Source of the DNA: Hygrocybe punicea
Taxonomy: Eukaryota > Basidiomycota > Agaricomycetes > Agaricales > Hygrophoraceae
Reading direction: 5' to 3'
Assembly: GCA_963556145.1 (NCBI GenBank)
Contig: OY744462.1
Location: 3,472,001 to 3,536,000 of the forward strand
DNA length: 64,000 bases
In this document: positions 35,855 through 46,600 of the stretch, one piece after another
Position numbering within the stretch: the first letter of the stretch is position 1
Layout: the number at the start of each line of letters is the position of its first letter
Made by a program: the position numbers and the translations under genes
Notes under the pieces: model-generated
What the model was told of the DNA's origin: nothing
What the model saw: only the letters and a program-made list of their open reading frames with translations
Database searches by the model: none

Positions 35855-36059
35855 CAAGTGAGGGGATGATAAGTGCATCACACCACAGCGCAAAGAGAAC
35901 TTCTGAAACGATGGCATAAAGTGCTGCATCACCATTGTTGATGGTCCGATTCACAATTGGCAGAGGTGTAACAGCAGAAGAACTGGACTTGATGTGATTG
36001 TCAACAAAATGGGAGGGTATGAGCGAAAGTCTTGTGAAATCTTCATTGAACTCGGGATG
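35855..36059 (-). pseudogene. 3' segment of the split chromodomain-protein gene
   Basis: If Gypsy A and one target repeat are removed, the minus-strand frame ending at 49070 (VPTPHP) continues here without a break: EFNEDFTRLSLIPSHFVDNH, then TINNGDAALYAIVSEVLF. The frame is cut by rolling-circle copy 4 at about 35855. Confidence 0.65.
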
Positions 36060-36614
36060 TGTTAGAGGCGTGCAACTCCGGAAGGATCGGAGTTCTTCGG
36101 AGGAGCGGAGACGTCAACTCTTGAAGTAGGTTCACTACTTCCTTAAGTCGTATTGAGAAGACGTGGACGGAGCGGAGTTAGTCCGGAGTTCCGGACTAAG
36201 TATTAAGATAACTAATGAGCTTAAGGGAAAGCCTTAAGTTTGAGAGTGGGTAAGAAATAAGGAACTCAAGTTGATTTTCTGAACGGAGTTACAGAACATT
36301 GTAGTTCTAGTTATATACTTGGTAGACTAATTGTCATGTCCTTGGAGACGTGAAGACAATATGAACTCCGGAAAGAGGACCGGAGTTCGGAAGAAAATAA
36401 AAGGGATAAAAGGTTGCTATGTACGGTGACAAGTAAACAAAGGGGAGGAAGAGAAAAGGAGGTCGGAGTAAACGGAGATGGGGAAGAATAGTAATTAACA
36501 AGAGAAGAACAATAACGTACGCGAGAAGATAAGATAAGATAAGATAAGATAAGTCGGCGGAAAAGTCCGGAGCGGAGTTCGTCGGAATCCGGCGGAGCTG
36601 CATGGGATATGACA
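36060..36614 (-). repeat. Gypsy A 3' LTR (555 bp)
   Basis: Begins TGTTAGAGG and ends GATATGACA. Contains a five-unit AAGAT microsatellite (about 36526-36553). No difference from 48515-49069 was found by eye. Confidence 0.95.
36274..36317 (-). promoter_or_regulatory. Gypsy A LTR promoter: TATA box and self-primer
   Basis: On the minus strand TATATAA (36317-36311) lies 27 nt before GTTCAGAAAAT (36284-36274), an 11-mer that is the exact complement of the primer site at 48502-48512. The same pair occurs in the 5' LTR at 48729-48739 and 48766-48772. The spacing suggests that transcription starts at or very near the 11-mer. Confidence 0.65.
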
Positions 36615-36627
36615 GTATCTCCCCCTT
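36615..36627 (-). other. Gypsy A polypurine tract
   Basis: Minus strand AAGGGGGAGATAC directly precedes the TG of the 3' LTR, the expected place for plus-strand DNA priming. Confidence 0.75.
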
Positions 36628-36736
36628 AGCGTCGAACCCTTGAGACGCCTGTGGAACAAAGGGAGAACCGCAGCGGAGTTCAAAGCGGAGGGCCTATGGT
36701 ATAAAACAAACTCCTGGCCAGGAGACAATCCAAAAA

Positions 36737-37591
36737 ATGTCGTCCTCACAATTATCGTCCTCGCAAGAGATAGCCGCGCGCATCAAGGAGATGGAGCGCG
36801 AATTCGCCGAAATGAGGGCGAAAGAGGAGGCAGAAGAACGGAGAAAAGCGGAGGACGAGAGGAAGAAGGCGGAAGAGGAGAGGAGACAGAAGATCCAGGC
36901 GGAGGCGATGAAAAGGGTGGAGGAGGAAATGAAGAAGAAAACGGCGGCGGAGGAGGAGAAAAAGAAAGTGGAGGCGGCGGAGGAGGGGCCCTCAAGTGCG
37001 GAGAAGGGGAAGAGAAAAAGAGACGGGTAAGCAAAGGCACATAAATGAAAGACCGGAGTTGACTACAGAAGCAGGGCCGTACAATGCAAGGCGTGCGCGG
37101 AACGCCGGGAAAACTGCGTGTGGCCCGCGTCCGGAAAGGCGCGGAGTTGCGATGCATGCAAGAAGAGAAAAGCGCGATGCGAGGTAGATGGTGAAGAGGG
37201 TGGAGTGAAGAAGAAAAAGAAAAAGGAGGAAAAGGAGGAATCCGGATCGGAGTACCGCGGAGTGGAGCCCGCGGTAAAGAAACCGCTGACGAGGATGGAG
37301 CAGCTTCTTCACAAGCTGCTCCGGGCGACAGAAGAAAACACGGCGATGTTGGGACGGGTCGCGGAGGCATGCGAGGGGGTATGGGACACCGTGGAGGATC
37401 TCCGCGAACATGCGGCTCAATGGGCCGACCATCTGAGGAACTTAGAGTTCCTCAGAGATAATTCATACGAGCTCCGGAAGTACACTCCGGAGTCCGAGGA
37501 CATCGCGCCGGAGGAGACGGAAACGGAGTGGGAAGAGGGGGATTTTTTGGGGAAAGGAGGAAACCTTGAAATTAGTCCGCGAAAATCATAA
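36737..37591 (+). CDS. Antisense Gypsy A gene: coiled-coil protein with Zn2Cys6-type cluster (270 aa, 2 exons)
   Basis: Exons 36737-37026 and 37069-37591 (42-nt intron, GTAAGC...ACAG) join in phase. Residues about 10-95 are a Glu/Lys/Arg-rich predicted coiled coil. Exon 2 then gives cysteines at 103, 106, 113, 124, 127 and 134 (C-x2-C-x6-C-x10-C-x2-C-x6-C), a Lys-rich stretch, a Leu-rich helix (LTRMEQLLHKLLRA...) and an acidic C-terminus. A TATAAAA at 36700-36706 lies 31 nt before the ATG, outside the LTR, so the gene seems to have its own promoter. Its stop is 10 nt from the stop of the original pol on the opposite strand. Domain order matches the 25965-27361 gene, although the sequences are quite different. 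Confidence 0.75.
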
Positions 37592-37601
37592 ATAGACAGA
37601 A

Positions 37602-37697
37602 TTAATAGGACGGGCCCGGTTTCAAAGGATAAGCGGAGTGAAAGTCCGAAACAAGCTCAGTAGCATGTCCAAGTTCGGAGGCCAAGATCCAAGAAGT
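37602..37697 (-). pseudogene. Separated 3' end of Gypsy A pol (chromodomain C-terminal half)
   Basis: Encodes TSWILASELGHATELVSDFH...PGPSY and a stop at 37602-37604. This is the missing end of the chromodomain whose first part stops at EGTDEETS at 43676. The pieces join in frame at the repeated hexamer AGAAGT (plus strand). Confidence 0.85.
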
Positions 37698-38807
37698 GAG
37701 GCTGCGACCGGCCTCGAAAACGATCCGGTCACTCGTGACGGATTTAAGGGGATGGGTCACGTTCGGCCCCAGGGCTCGAACTCGACCGGAGACCCCGGAC
37801 ACCCTACGATCGCGGATCTCGTTGATCTCCCCCACGTTAAACGCGCGTGCACGGGCCCCAACACAGGCGCCAACTCGACGACAATGCGAGTCGGGATAAC
37901 GAAAGCTCTCCTCCCCCCCCAAAACCAAGCTGGGGGAGCGAGACTGGGAAAAAAGGACTGGCCCACTGGCCCACGCCTTGGGGGGTACACTCAGAGCGGC
38001 CAAACGAAGCCCTGAACCGTGACAGGGCTTCTAATTGGGAAAGGTACGCGAACTCACCTGTCGTAGCCTTCAGAGTCACCTCTGACCATTATTTGATCCT
38101 TTCCGCCTCAACAGGAGGTGGTTGGAGCTGAGAATTTCCGCGTGAGAAGGAGGGGGGAGAGAAAGAGAGAGAGAGAGAGAGAGCAGGAACTTGGGACAAC
38201 GGCACGACGATCGGGAGTGAGCGGTGAGAATTCTGAGGATCCCTGACAACGCTAACATGCTTCTAATTTGATCAATTTAGGCAACTGATTGTTCCGAGAG
38301 CTGCCGGGACCGTCTTGTGAGCGTCTTTTCCCCAGCGAAATCCCTTGTTGAACTCATGAAAATTCCCAGCGAAAACTTGAGCGCAGGCCCCGCAGGGCGA
38401 AAAAAAAACGATCCAGTCCAGCCACAAGACGTCCCAAATTGACCGCCCTTCCCGCAGCCGTCCGAGTTCTTCTCCCTCTGCCGTATGTCTCATCCCTCTC
38501 CCTCTCCCTCGATCTCTCCCCTCTCGATCACCCTACTCTGCCTTCCTCTCTCCCCTCTCGGTTGCCTCTGGTGTCTTACTTGAATACCCCGGCATCTTCT
38601 GCCTCCTCTTCACCCCTCTCTACCACATCTCTATGCGAAATCGATCCCCCAAAGCAAGTTCTTCTTTCTTCCACACCGAAATGTAGTCGACTCCGCGACT
38701 CTCAAAAGAATAAATGTCCTCGGATTGGTTGGTGAGTTTTCTTTTCTTTTCTTGTCCAATTTCCGCAATCCACGAAATATCCGCCCCAACGCATTTTGCT
38801 AATTTGA

Positions 38808-39510
38808 ATGGCAATGTTGCAGATCAAACAGTCAAATCACTATGCGAAATATGGCCTGCCCAAGATATCCCAAACGTCTTCTTACTGTCATCCCAGGCTT
38901 CGGAGACCGTCGCCTTGGCCGGCGATTCAGTATTGCCCATACGGTTTCCGTCACCCACGAAATACTCAACTCCCTTCTCCAATCTCTCCACTGACACAGC
39001 GCTCTCCTGTCTCGCCTCCGTCTCTCGCCTCCCCCACCACATCCCTATCCAGTTGTGCGTCAAGCAACCATTCTCGTAGTAATTTGGTCCCGATCAAAGG
39101 CTTTGTGCGTGAGGTGCTCCGGCGCTCACGCACATCCGGAAGAGTCCTACAGACAGCTTTATGTTACCTGGAAGCTATCCGTTCCAAGGTCCCCGACGCG
39201 AGCAGATAGGCGACGGTATCAAGGGTGAGGTTCAGTTGGCTGATCGTATCAAGGTTGACATAAATTCCAGCATGGTTCTCGACTCTGTCGGCACCTCAGA
39301 CCCCCATGACGAACCATATGTGGCAGAAAAGGATGATTCGCGCTTGTCGTCGAATCTACAAACTCACGCGACCTCGAAAGACTCTTCAAGACGACCTAAA
39401 GTGCCTAGTCCACCACTACCGCCACTCCCTCCATTACCCACACCTCTTTTGTGCCCTCGCAGGGCCTTCAGATGCCGCCGTCATAGTGATTTGATAGCAG
39501 TCTCGACATC
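38808..39510 (+). pseudogene. Decayed PHO80-like cyclin fragment
   Basis: The frame from 38808 ends FVREVLRRSRTSGRVLQTAL, CYLEAIRSKVPDASR (about 39097-39207), which resembles the start of fungal Pho80/PCL cyclin boxes. A frame change near 39205 leads to GDGIKGEVQLADRI and, after a low-complexity Pro-rich loop, TPLLCPRRAF (about 39440-39470), the usual continuation of these cyclins, after which similarity breaks up (a DAAVIV remnant in another frame). No start codon or complete cyclin box can be assembled. Probably a host gene fragment captured by the Crypton. Confidence 0.5.
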
Positions 39511-39619
39511 TGTATTATCGCTCATAGTATTGTTTATTTATTTGCCCGTTGTCAAGGGTTATTTTTGTGTGACATGTGACTGTAACAAACTTGTTCTTTG
39601 TCGCTCACCACAACATTGC

Positions 39620-41341
39620 ATGTCTACGCTTTCAAGATCAAGGTTTCCTGGAGTCTACCAGGCTCTCAATCCTCCCAATGCACAAGATAAACCAGAAGAA
39701 CTGGAAATCACTGATGACTTGGAGGGGGAACAAGAGACCCAGCTTGATGCCACTCTTGAGGATGAAGATGGTGATACCCACATGTCAGATATGCGGGATG
39801 CTCTCCTCCAAGCATCTAAAGGTGTGACTGAAAAGACTGATAGCGAGTATCAGAGGTGAGAAGGTCCAGTTATATGGTTGTTCTTTTCACTGGGTTGAAC
39901 AGACAACATCATGGTCCAGGCTTATGAAACAATGTGAAAGCTTCCTAGTTACCAATGGCTTTATCAAGCAGGATGAGTCTTTTTTCTCCTCAAAGCCAAG
40001 CCAAGATGCTCCATGGTTCATTGCATCCTGGATTATGAACCGGTGATTTGCAATTGAGACTAATTTTGCATGCTGATCATGTACTTGTATTTTTTAATGC
40101 CTAGGTGTGATGAGATCTTGCTTGATGGATCAAGGAGACCAGCTACAGATGAACGAGGAACATATTCACATGCTCAGAAAATGCGTGCAGCAATGACTTA
40201 TGCCTTTGGTCGTCTTCATGGGCTTGGAACAATGGCCTGGCATGAAAGTGGAAGTTCTGGAAGAATGGTTGGGAACCCATCTGTGTCCAATGTAGTATCA
40301 AGCTATATGGTAGGCCTGCGAAGAAGAAAGGTAAGTCAAGATATTTATTTTGATATATAAATGCTAAATTACATACTAAGGTTCAGGCAGGAGAGACTTC
40401 TACGAGTGCACGTGCCATCACATCAGTCAGTCAGATTTTCTTCAGGATAATCCAAGCAATGATTTGTATTCCCTCTTTTTTAGGCAATGCTCAGGAAATT
40501 GTTTGATTTTAACCACCAAACCCATATCTGGGCCATCAAGGATTACACTCCAGGCTCTCGTGCACAGAAACAAAACCCCTCAAATATTCATGAATGGGGT
40601 GGTGGTCGTACCCGGCGTTTATTGCAAGCTGCTTACACAATTGCATTTCTGTGCTTATTGCGCATTGATGAAGTTCTGAAGATCCAGGCACATGACATTG
40701 AGATTATCTCTCCAACCTGCTTCAAGCTCACTTTGCCCTTCCGAAAGACTGAACAATTTGGAGGTGAGTGTTTGTTTTCCTTTATAATATGACAATGTCT
40801 GCTGTAGCTCATTCCCATCATTAGAAATCCAACCATTTGTGCTGCATGCTCTGCCTCCCTCAGAGGCACATCTTTGCCCAGTTCGTGCCCTTGCAGAGTG
40901 GTTAGTTGAGTCCAATATTACACAAGGTTACATATTTCGCAAGATTGCTTCTGGTGACCGTGTTGCAGAGGCCAACCATCCCATGGTATGTGCATGATTT
41001 TCTGGCATGTCACAGGCTGACCTAACTATGAGCAGACCTCTGAACAATTTCTGGAATTTTTCCGAAACAATCTACTTGATGTTGGTGTTGACCCTTATCC
41101 CTATGGAACTCACTCCTTCCGGCGTGGTGGTTGCCAGTACCTCTCATCAGAGCGCCGATGGCTTATTCGCCGCATCTGTGAGTGGGGAGGATGGAGCACA
41201 GAGTTCACACACTTGACCATTGTCAAGTACCTCATCTCATCAAATGACAATCCCACAGAGAGGAGGGAAGACTTTTTCAATCCCAACCTTGTGCCAACAG
41301 TCAAGTGCCCAGCTTGTGGAAGAACATGTGGTTGTGCATGA
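39620..41341 (+). CDS. Crypton tyrosine recombinase (456 aa, 7 exons)
   Basis: Exons 39620-39855, 39920-40042, 40105-40330, 40387-40425, 40484-40763, 40825-40985 and 41036-41341 sum to 1371 nt with consistent phases. Catalytic features of the tyrosine recombinase family: Arg in LLRIDEVLKI, a Lys candidate in LPFRKTEQFGG, H-x-x-R in YGTHSFRRGGCQYL, W in CEWGGWSTEF, and the probable nucleophile Tyr in TIVKYLIS. A Cys-rich tail CPACGRTCGCA ends the protein. The N-terminus (MSTLSRSRFPGVYQ) is followed by an acidic linker. Role: strand exchange for movement of the element. One donor (40426, GTCAGT) is unusual. No lesion seen. The start was chosen as the first ATG of the exon after the cyclin-like fragment; an upstream exon is possible. 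Confidence 0.8.
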
Positions 41342-41483
41342 GCTTGGTGTCAGTAGCAAACTGTAACATGCCTCCACCATTCCCCCTAGCCCTCTTAGTT
41401 CTGTAGGACTGTTGTAACAATAAATCAAGGGCACATTTATTCTTCCCAGAGTCGAACAATAAAATAAATACAATGACTAAAAA

Positions 41484-43228
41484 CTAAGGGTTAGCCTTAG
41501 ATAACATAAGGTAGTGTCGGGCAATAGTTGTTGGGTCACTCATGACAAATGTCTGGCCACCACGACGGTAAGTAAAATCTTCAGAGAAACGGGGGCCATA
41601 CTCCCTTCGGGCTTGCTCTGCAATCTCTTGATGCTTGGCAACTCGTTGCTTTCGGAGTAGTTGGGTGATGGTTGTGAAGGTCATTCGGTTGCCGTTAGGT
41701 TGACAAAACTCCCTCCAGAAATCTTCCGGCGTATTTTCCCGATAACGCTCAATAACCACCTAGAATGGCAAGATGGCAAGCTCAGTATGGCACTGATGAC
41801 ACAACAGAAAGCATACCTTCCATTCAAACCATTTCGTTTTTGTTCCTTTCCACTGGTCCTTTTTGCCGTACTTGTACAGTTCGGGCCAATATGACACAGG
41901 AATGGGATGGCCACCAACGACCAACGGGGATCTCCCACACCAGTGCGGCGTTGTGTCATCCCACATGCTGTTGAGGCGTGGGATGTCATCGGCGAACGAG
42001 ACAGCAGGTGGGTCTGGGATGCTGTCCCCCGAAATTTGAAGGGCGGTGCCATTTCCAAGTACAAGCAAGCGCCCCGGCAATGACACCGGCGGAGGTGGCA
42101 ACCCACCAGAAGACGGCGGGGTGCAGGCACGAGCCTGATTGGGTGGTGCGAGGGCCACATGCTGGCCTTCAGGAGGCAGTGGGTGGGTCATTGCCATTTG
42201 AGTTAGTACTGCCGACAGCTGTGCCTGCGTCTGCCGAAGCAGGGAGCTGATGTCGTTTGTGGGCTGAATGCCCCAATTTAGCATTGCAGCAGCACAGCGG
42301 AGTGACATGGATTATTCACCTCCGCAGTTGTCTGCTTGGCTAGTCTGCTCGTTGCGAGCTCTTGCCCAGGCGGCTGCATTGAGGTGGAGTCAGGCATGGC
42401 TCCACCATGTGTCGGGCCATTGTCCGGATTCGGGTGCTGACCATGATGATCCTCATCGTCGAGGGTGGTGGGCTGGTATGGAAACAGGGCCATCACTTTT
42501 TTTGCCTTCGGTGAAACAGTCAGAAGCGCAGTAATTGCGGGCATGCACGTTACGTACCCATGGGATGAGCTGCCGGACTTGTTCAGCAGTCCGGGTATCC
42601 CTTGACCGCTCCGTTGGGAGGGCGTGGATGACGGCGCCATTTGCATCAGGGACGCCGCGGCCGAGTAGCGCCTCACGGCGCAGTGCCGACGGCTTGGCTT
42701 TGGACTTTCGAACCCCTGGCCTGGGTCCTTTATGTGAGCGCTTCGCGCCAGGAAGTAAACTGGAGGTGGTGGGGGGCAGTCAGTCCGGAGCATTGGGGAA
42801 GAGGGCAGAGACGGGTATTAGCTCACCTATCCCATGCGTTCGAGTCTCCGCTGAACGCCTTCAGCCGCTCACGCAGTGCGGCGACGTTGCCTGACATCGG
42901 GAGGCGGAACTCGCGGCACCAATCTTTCAGAGTGGACTTCGTCTGCCCACGACTGGGAGATGCGGCGGGATGGCACGACCGAGAAAAAACAAAATTATTA
43001 GCAAAGATGTCTGTCCGAGCACTCCGGAAGAAAAAAAGAGAGAGGGGAAGGGACTCACAGCGTCAGATGCCGCACCTCGTGCTGACCATTTGCCCCCACT
43101 CGACCCGGAAACGGGAGGGGCCCGTCCTCGCTTGGAGAGGAGGGTGATAACGACAAGGGCGGCTGGTTGGCACTGCTGGCGCAGCTGGCACTTGAGCTGG
43201 GCGTCACCGCGGGCGCTTCTGTCGCCAT
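41484..43228 (-). CDS. Crypton partner: SAP-domain protein (468 aa, 6 exons)
   Basis: Exons 43228-43059, 42952-42827, 42759-42558, 42505-42320, 42263-41817 and 41759-41484 (1407 nt) join in phase with GT-AG introns. Exon 2 encodes a SAP-type helix-turn-helix (STLKDWCREFRLPMSGNVAA, LRERLKAF), a DNA-binding motif that prefers AT-rich or scaffold DNA. After Pro/Gln-rich linkers comes a conserved-looking block with IPVSYWPELYKYGKKDQWKG, WFEW, then RENTPEDFWREFCQPNGNRM, which I remember from multicopy Agaricomycete proteins. Function is not established; its place inside the element and convergence with the recombinase suggest a role in target or donor DNA recognition. No lesion seen. Confidence 0.7.
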
Positions 43229-43675
43229 GGCGGGTGGGGAACCTTGGGAGCAGGATGCGTCGAGGGTGGGAACGGGACGGGGACTTGGGGGTGGGAAGGC
43301 GAGGTGCAGAGAGAGCGCTAGGGCAAGGAGGGTGCCGGAAACGCGAACGAGGAGGTACGCGAGGAGGTGGATGACGACGCCGATGAGATCGACGAAATTT
43401 GCGGGGACCTGAGAGGTGGGAGTGGCGGTTGTTGTCGGTGAGGAACTGGAGGCGTCGTTGGCGGGTGGCCTGGTTGGTGCGACCGGGTGCCGTGGGTCCT
43501 CGCCATTGCTCGTCCTAGCACGGCGTCAGCGGATTTGAGAGCGAGGGGGCGGATTGGACAGTTTGCAGCCTGTTTGGCTGCCTTTGGTCCCAAAGGCACG
43601 ATCTCACCCAAATCGGGATCGAAGCCCGAGCGAGTCCCGGCATTCTCCGGGTGACAGAACCGTCTGTTCTCAGAG

Positions 43676-46600
43676 AGAAGTTTCTTCGTCAGTGCCTTCG
43701 TAGCCCTCCCAACGTACAAGGTACAGTAGCTTGCAAGCACGACGGCGGTTGTCGATCTTGGAATCGAGTATTTCGGAGATCTCAAACTCCGGTTCTCCGT
43801 CGACAACGATCGGAGGAGGCAGAGGTTGGACACGGTTAGGAATGGTATTCGGAGTCGCCGGTTCGAGCTGAGAGACATGATAGACCGGATGAACAGAGCG
43901 GAGAGCCTCCGGAAGACGGAGGGTATATGAGTGAGTACCGGCCTTAGCAATAACTTCAAAAGGCCCCAAGTTCTTCTCAGAAAGTTTCCTGGAGGGTCTA
44001 GTAGTCCGGAAATGCTCAGCTTTGACGTAGACGGAATCCGAAACCTTGAAGTTCGGAGGCGGAGCGCGCTTCAAGTCCGCGTAGTGTTGATAACGTTGTT
44101 GTGCCTCAGAGATGGTTTGTCGAAGTTGTTGATGTAACTCATCGAGGTCCACAGCGAATTTTCGTGCGTGGGCGGAGGAGAGGTCGCGCTCCGGGTGAAC
44201 GGAAAGGTTAGGGTGGTAACCTTTATTGGCAAAGAAAGGAGAAACTCCGGTAGTGGTGTTTGGAGCGTTGTTGTAAGCAAATTCCGCAAGAGGAAGGAGG
44301 GACGACCAATTATCTTGCTGATAATTGCAATAAACGCGGAGATATTGCTCAAGGGTTTGATTGACGCGTTCCGTTTGGCCATCGCCTTCAGGATGATAAC
44401 CGGAGGTAAAGTGGAGTTTCATGTCGAGGGCCTTTCCGAGAGACCGGAAAAAATGGGAAACAAATTCCGTGCCTCTATCGGAGGTGACGTGACTAGGAAC
44501 TCCGTGCTTAGAAAAAACGTGAATAAGGAAAAGATGTGCGAGTTGGGGGGAAATAATCGTATCGTAAGTTGGAATAAAGATCCCTTGCTTGGAAAGACGG
44601 TCAACCACAACTAGGATGGCCGTAAATCCTTCGGAGTCCGGAAGTTGTTCGATGAAATCCATGGAAATTGAATTCCATGGTTTCTCCGGAATAGGGAGCT
44701 GCTTAAGCAATCCGTAAGGACGATGCCGAGGGGTTTTGGATCTCGCGCAGGTTGTGCAAGACTTGCAGTAATCACGGACAAAAGTCCGGAGTCCGGGCCA
44801 GGTGTATTCCCGCCGGATGATTTCGAGAGTCTTATTTTGCCCGAAGTGTCCTGCAGTAGGATGATCATGTTTGGAACGCAAAATCCGGAGTCGTAGGTCA
44901 TTGACATCGGGGACATAGATACGATTATCAAGGCGTAGAAAACCTAAATCGTCGATAGACCATCGAGGATCTGGGCCGGAGGTGGTACGGGAAACATGTC
45001 CGGAGGCAATAGGATCAACCTGTAGTCCGGAGATGATATCGGAGTGAAGGGAATCGACGTCTATGGTGAATCCGGCGCCAAGGACTACATCTTCGAGGGA
45101 AGTCGCTCGGAGGGACGAAGCCAATTGTTCCGGCCCAAAAACAGGGCGGAAATTGTGAGGATTGGCTTTGGCGTAGTCGCTATCTCCCCCTTTAGCGTAG
45201 ACGTCCCAGCGTCGAGTAAGGGTATCGGGCTTAGTGCCAAGCTTGCCTGGGCGAAAGCGGATAACAAAGTTGAAGCGGGAAAGGAACTCCGACCAGCGGG
45301 CTTGACGGCGGGTAAGCAAGCGGACGGTGGAGAAGTACTCCAAATTTTTGTGATCGGTGATAACGTCGACCGGAGTAGCAGTACCTTCCAAATAATGCCG
45401 CCAGGCAGTGAAAGCGTCGAAGATGGCAAGGAGTTCCTTGTCATGGGTATCGTAGTTCAACTCCGAGTCCGAAAGGGTACGAGACCGGAAAGCAACCGGA
45501 TGAATTTCACCGTCAGGATGGCGTACGGAGAGAATGGAAGCAACGGCGTAATCGGAAGCATCAGTCTCCACCAGAGTGTCAAACTCGGGTGACCAATGGG
45601 AAAGGATTGGGGCGGAAATGAAAGCGGATTTCAAGTCATTGAAGGCGGAACGACACTTATCATCGAAATTCCATTGTAACCCTTTACGAGTGAGCCGGGT
45701 AAGTGGAATAGTGATGGAGGAATAGTCCGGAATGAAACGCCGGTAAAAATTGGCGAATCCAAGGAAGGATTGAACATCTTTGATCTTCCGGGGTTCCGGC
45801 CAATCCTGGATAGTTTGGACCTTGGCAGGATCCATAGAAAGGCCTTGGGGGGAAAGAATGTAACCCAAGTATTCCACCGTGTCAACGCCAAAAGAGCACT
45901 TCTCGGCGTTGGCATAGAGGCCGTGTTTCCGGAGTCGTCGGAGGACCTCGCGGACATGGTCTACATGATCAGCGGGGTCATCGGAATAAATAAGGATGTC
46001 GTCAAGGTAAACAATGACAGAGACGTCAAGGAGGTCGGAAAAAATATCGTTGACGAAGTGTTGGAAGGCCGCCGGGGCGTTAGTAAGACCTTCCGGAATT
46101 ACCAACCATTCAAACGAGCCATAGCGAGTGCGGAAAGCTGTTTTCCACTCATCACCTTCGGCAATCCGGACTAAATGGTAGGCGTGTTTAAGGTCGATTT
46201 TAGTGTAAATGCGCGCAGTCCGGGGAGCGTCGAGAAGGTCCGCCGTAAGAGGGATAGGATAGCGGTCCTTCCTCGTGATACGATTGAGTCCTCGGAAATC
46301 CACGCAAAGTCGAAGACTTCCATTTTTCTTCCGAGAGAAAAGAATGGGAGCTCCGCAGGGAGAACGGGAGGAGCGGACGAAACCCGCCCGGAGATTCTTG
46401 TCAAGGAATTCCCGAAGGGTCTCGAGCTCTAAGGGTGAAATAGAGTAAATCGGGCCAAAAGGAGGTTTTGCACCATCCTCCAAATTAATTTTGAGGTCGT
46501 AAGGACGGTGTTCAGGGAGGTTCCAAGCCTTCGTTTTGCTAAAGACGTCAGCGAATTCGTGATACTCTTCAGGGATATTGTGAAGGTCCACGGAGGGTTC

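Larger units (their letters stand above)
37698..43675. mobile_element. Crypton-like element with two convergent genes (5978 bp)
   Basis: Inserted in the Gypsy A integrase chromodomain. AGAAGT occurs at both edges (37692-37697 and 43676-43681) and once in the reconstructed empty site. The ends (GAGGCTGCGACC and TCTGTTCTCAGAG) are not inverted repeats, as expected for Cryptons, which move by tyrosine-recombinase strand exchange. It encodes a tyrosine recombinase (plus, 39620-41341) and a SAP-domain protein (minus, 43228-41484) with 3' ends 142 bp apart. The left third is noncoding GC-rich sequence with a GA microsatellite (about 38158-38182) and a cyclin-like fragment. Whether AGAAGT is a true duplication or the recombination core cannot be told from one copy. 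Confidence 0.85.

Noticed and set aside
36783..37370. 195-codon minus-strand ORF rich in Ser and Pro
   Set aside because: Complement of the purine-rich coiled-coil exon of the antisense Gypsy A gene; composition explains the open frame.
43318..43959. 213-codon minus-strand ORF at the Crypton/Gypsy A border
   Set aside because: Chimera of out-of-frame pol and Crypton edge sequence created by the insertion.
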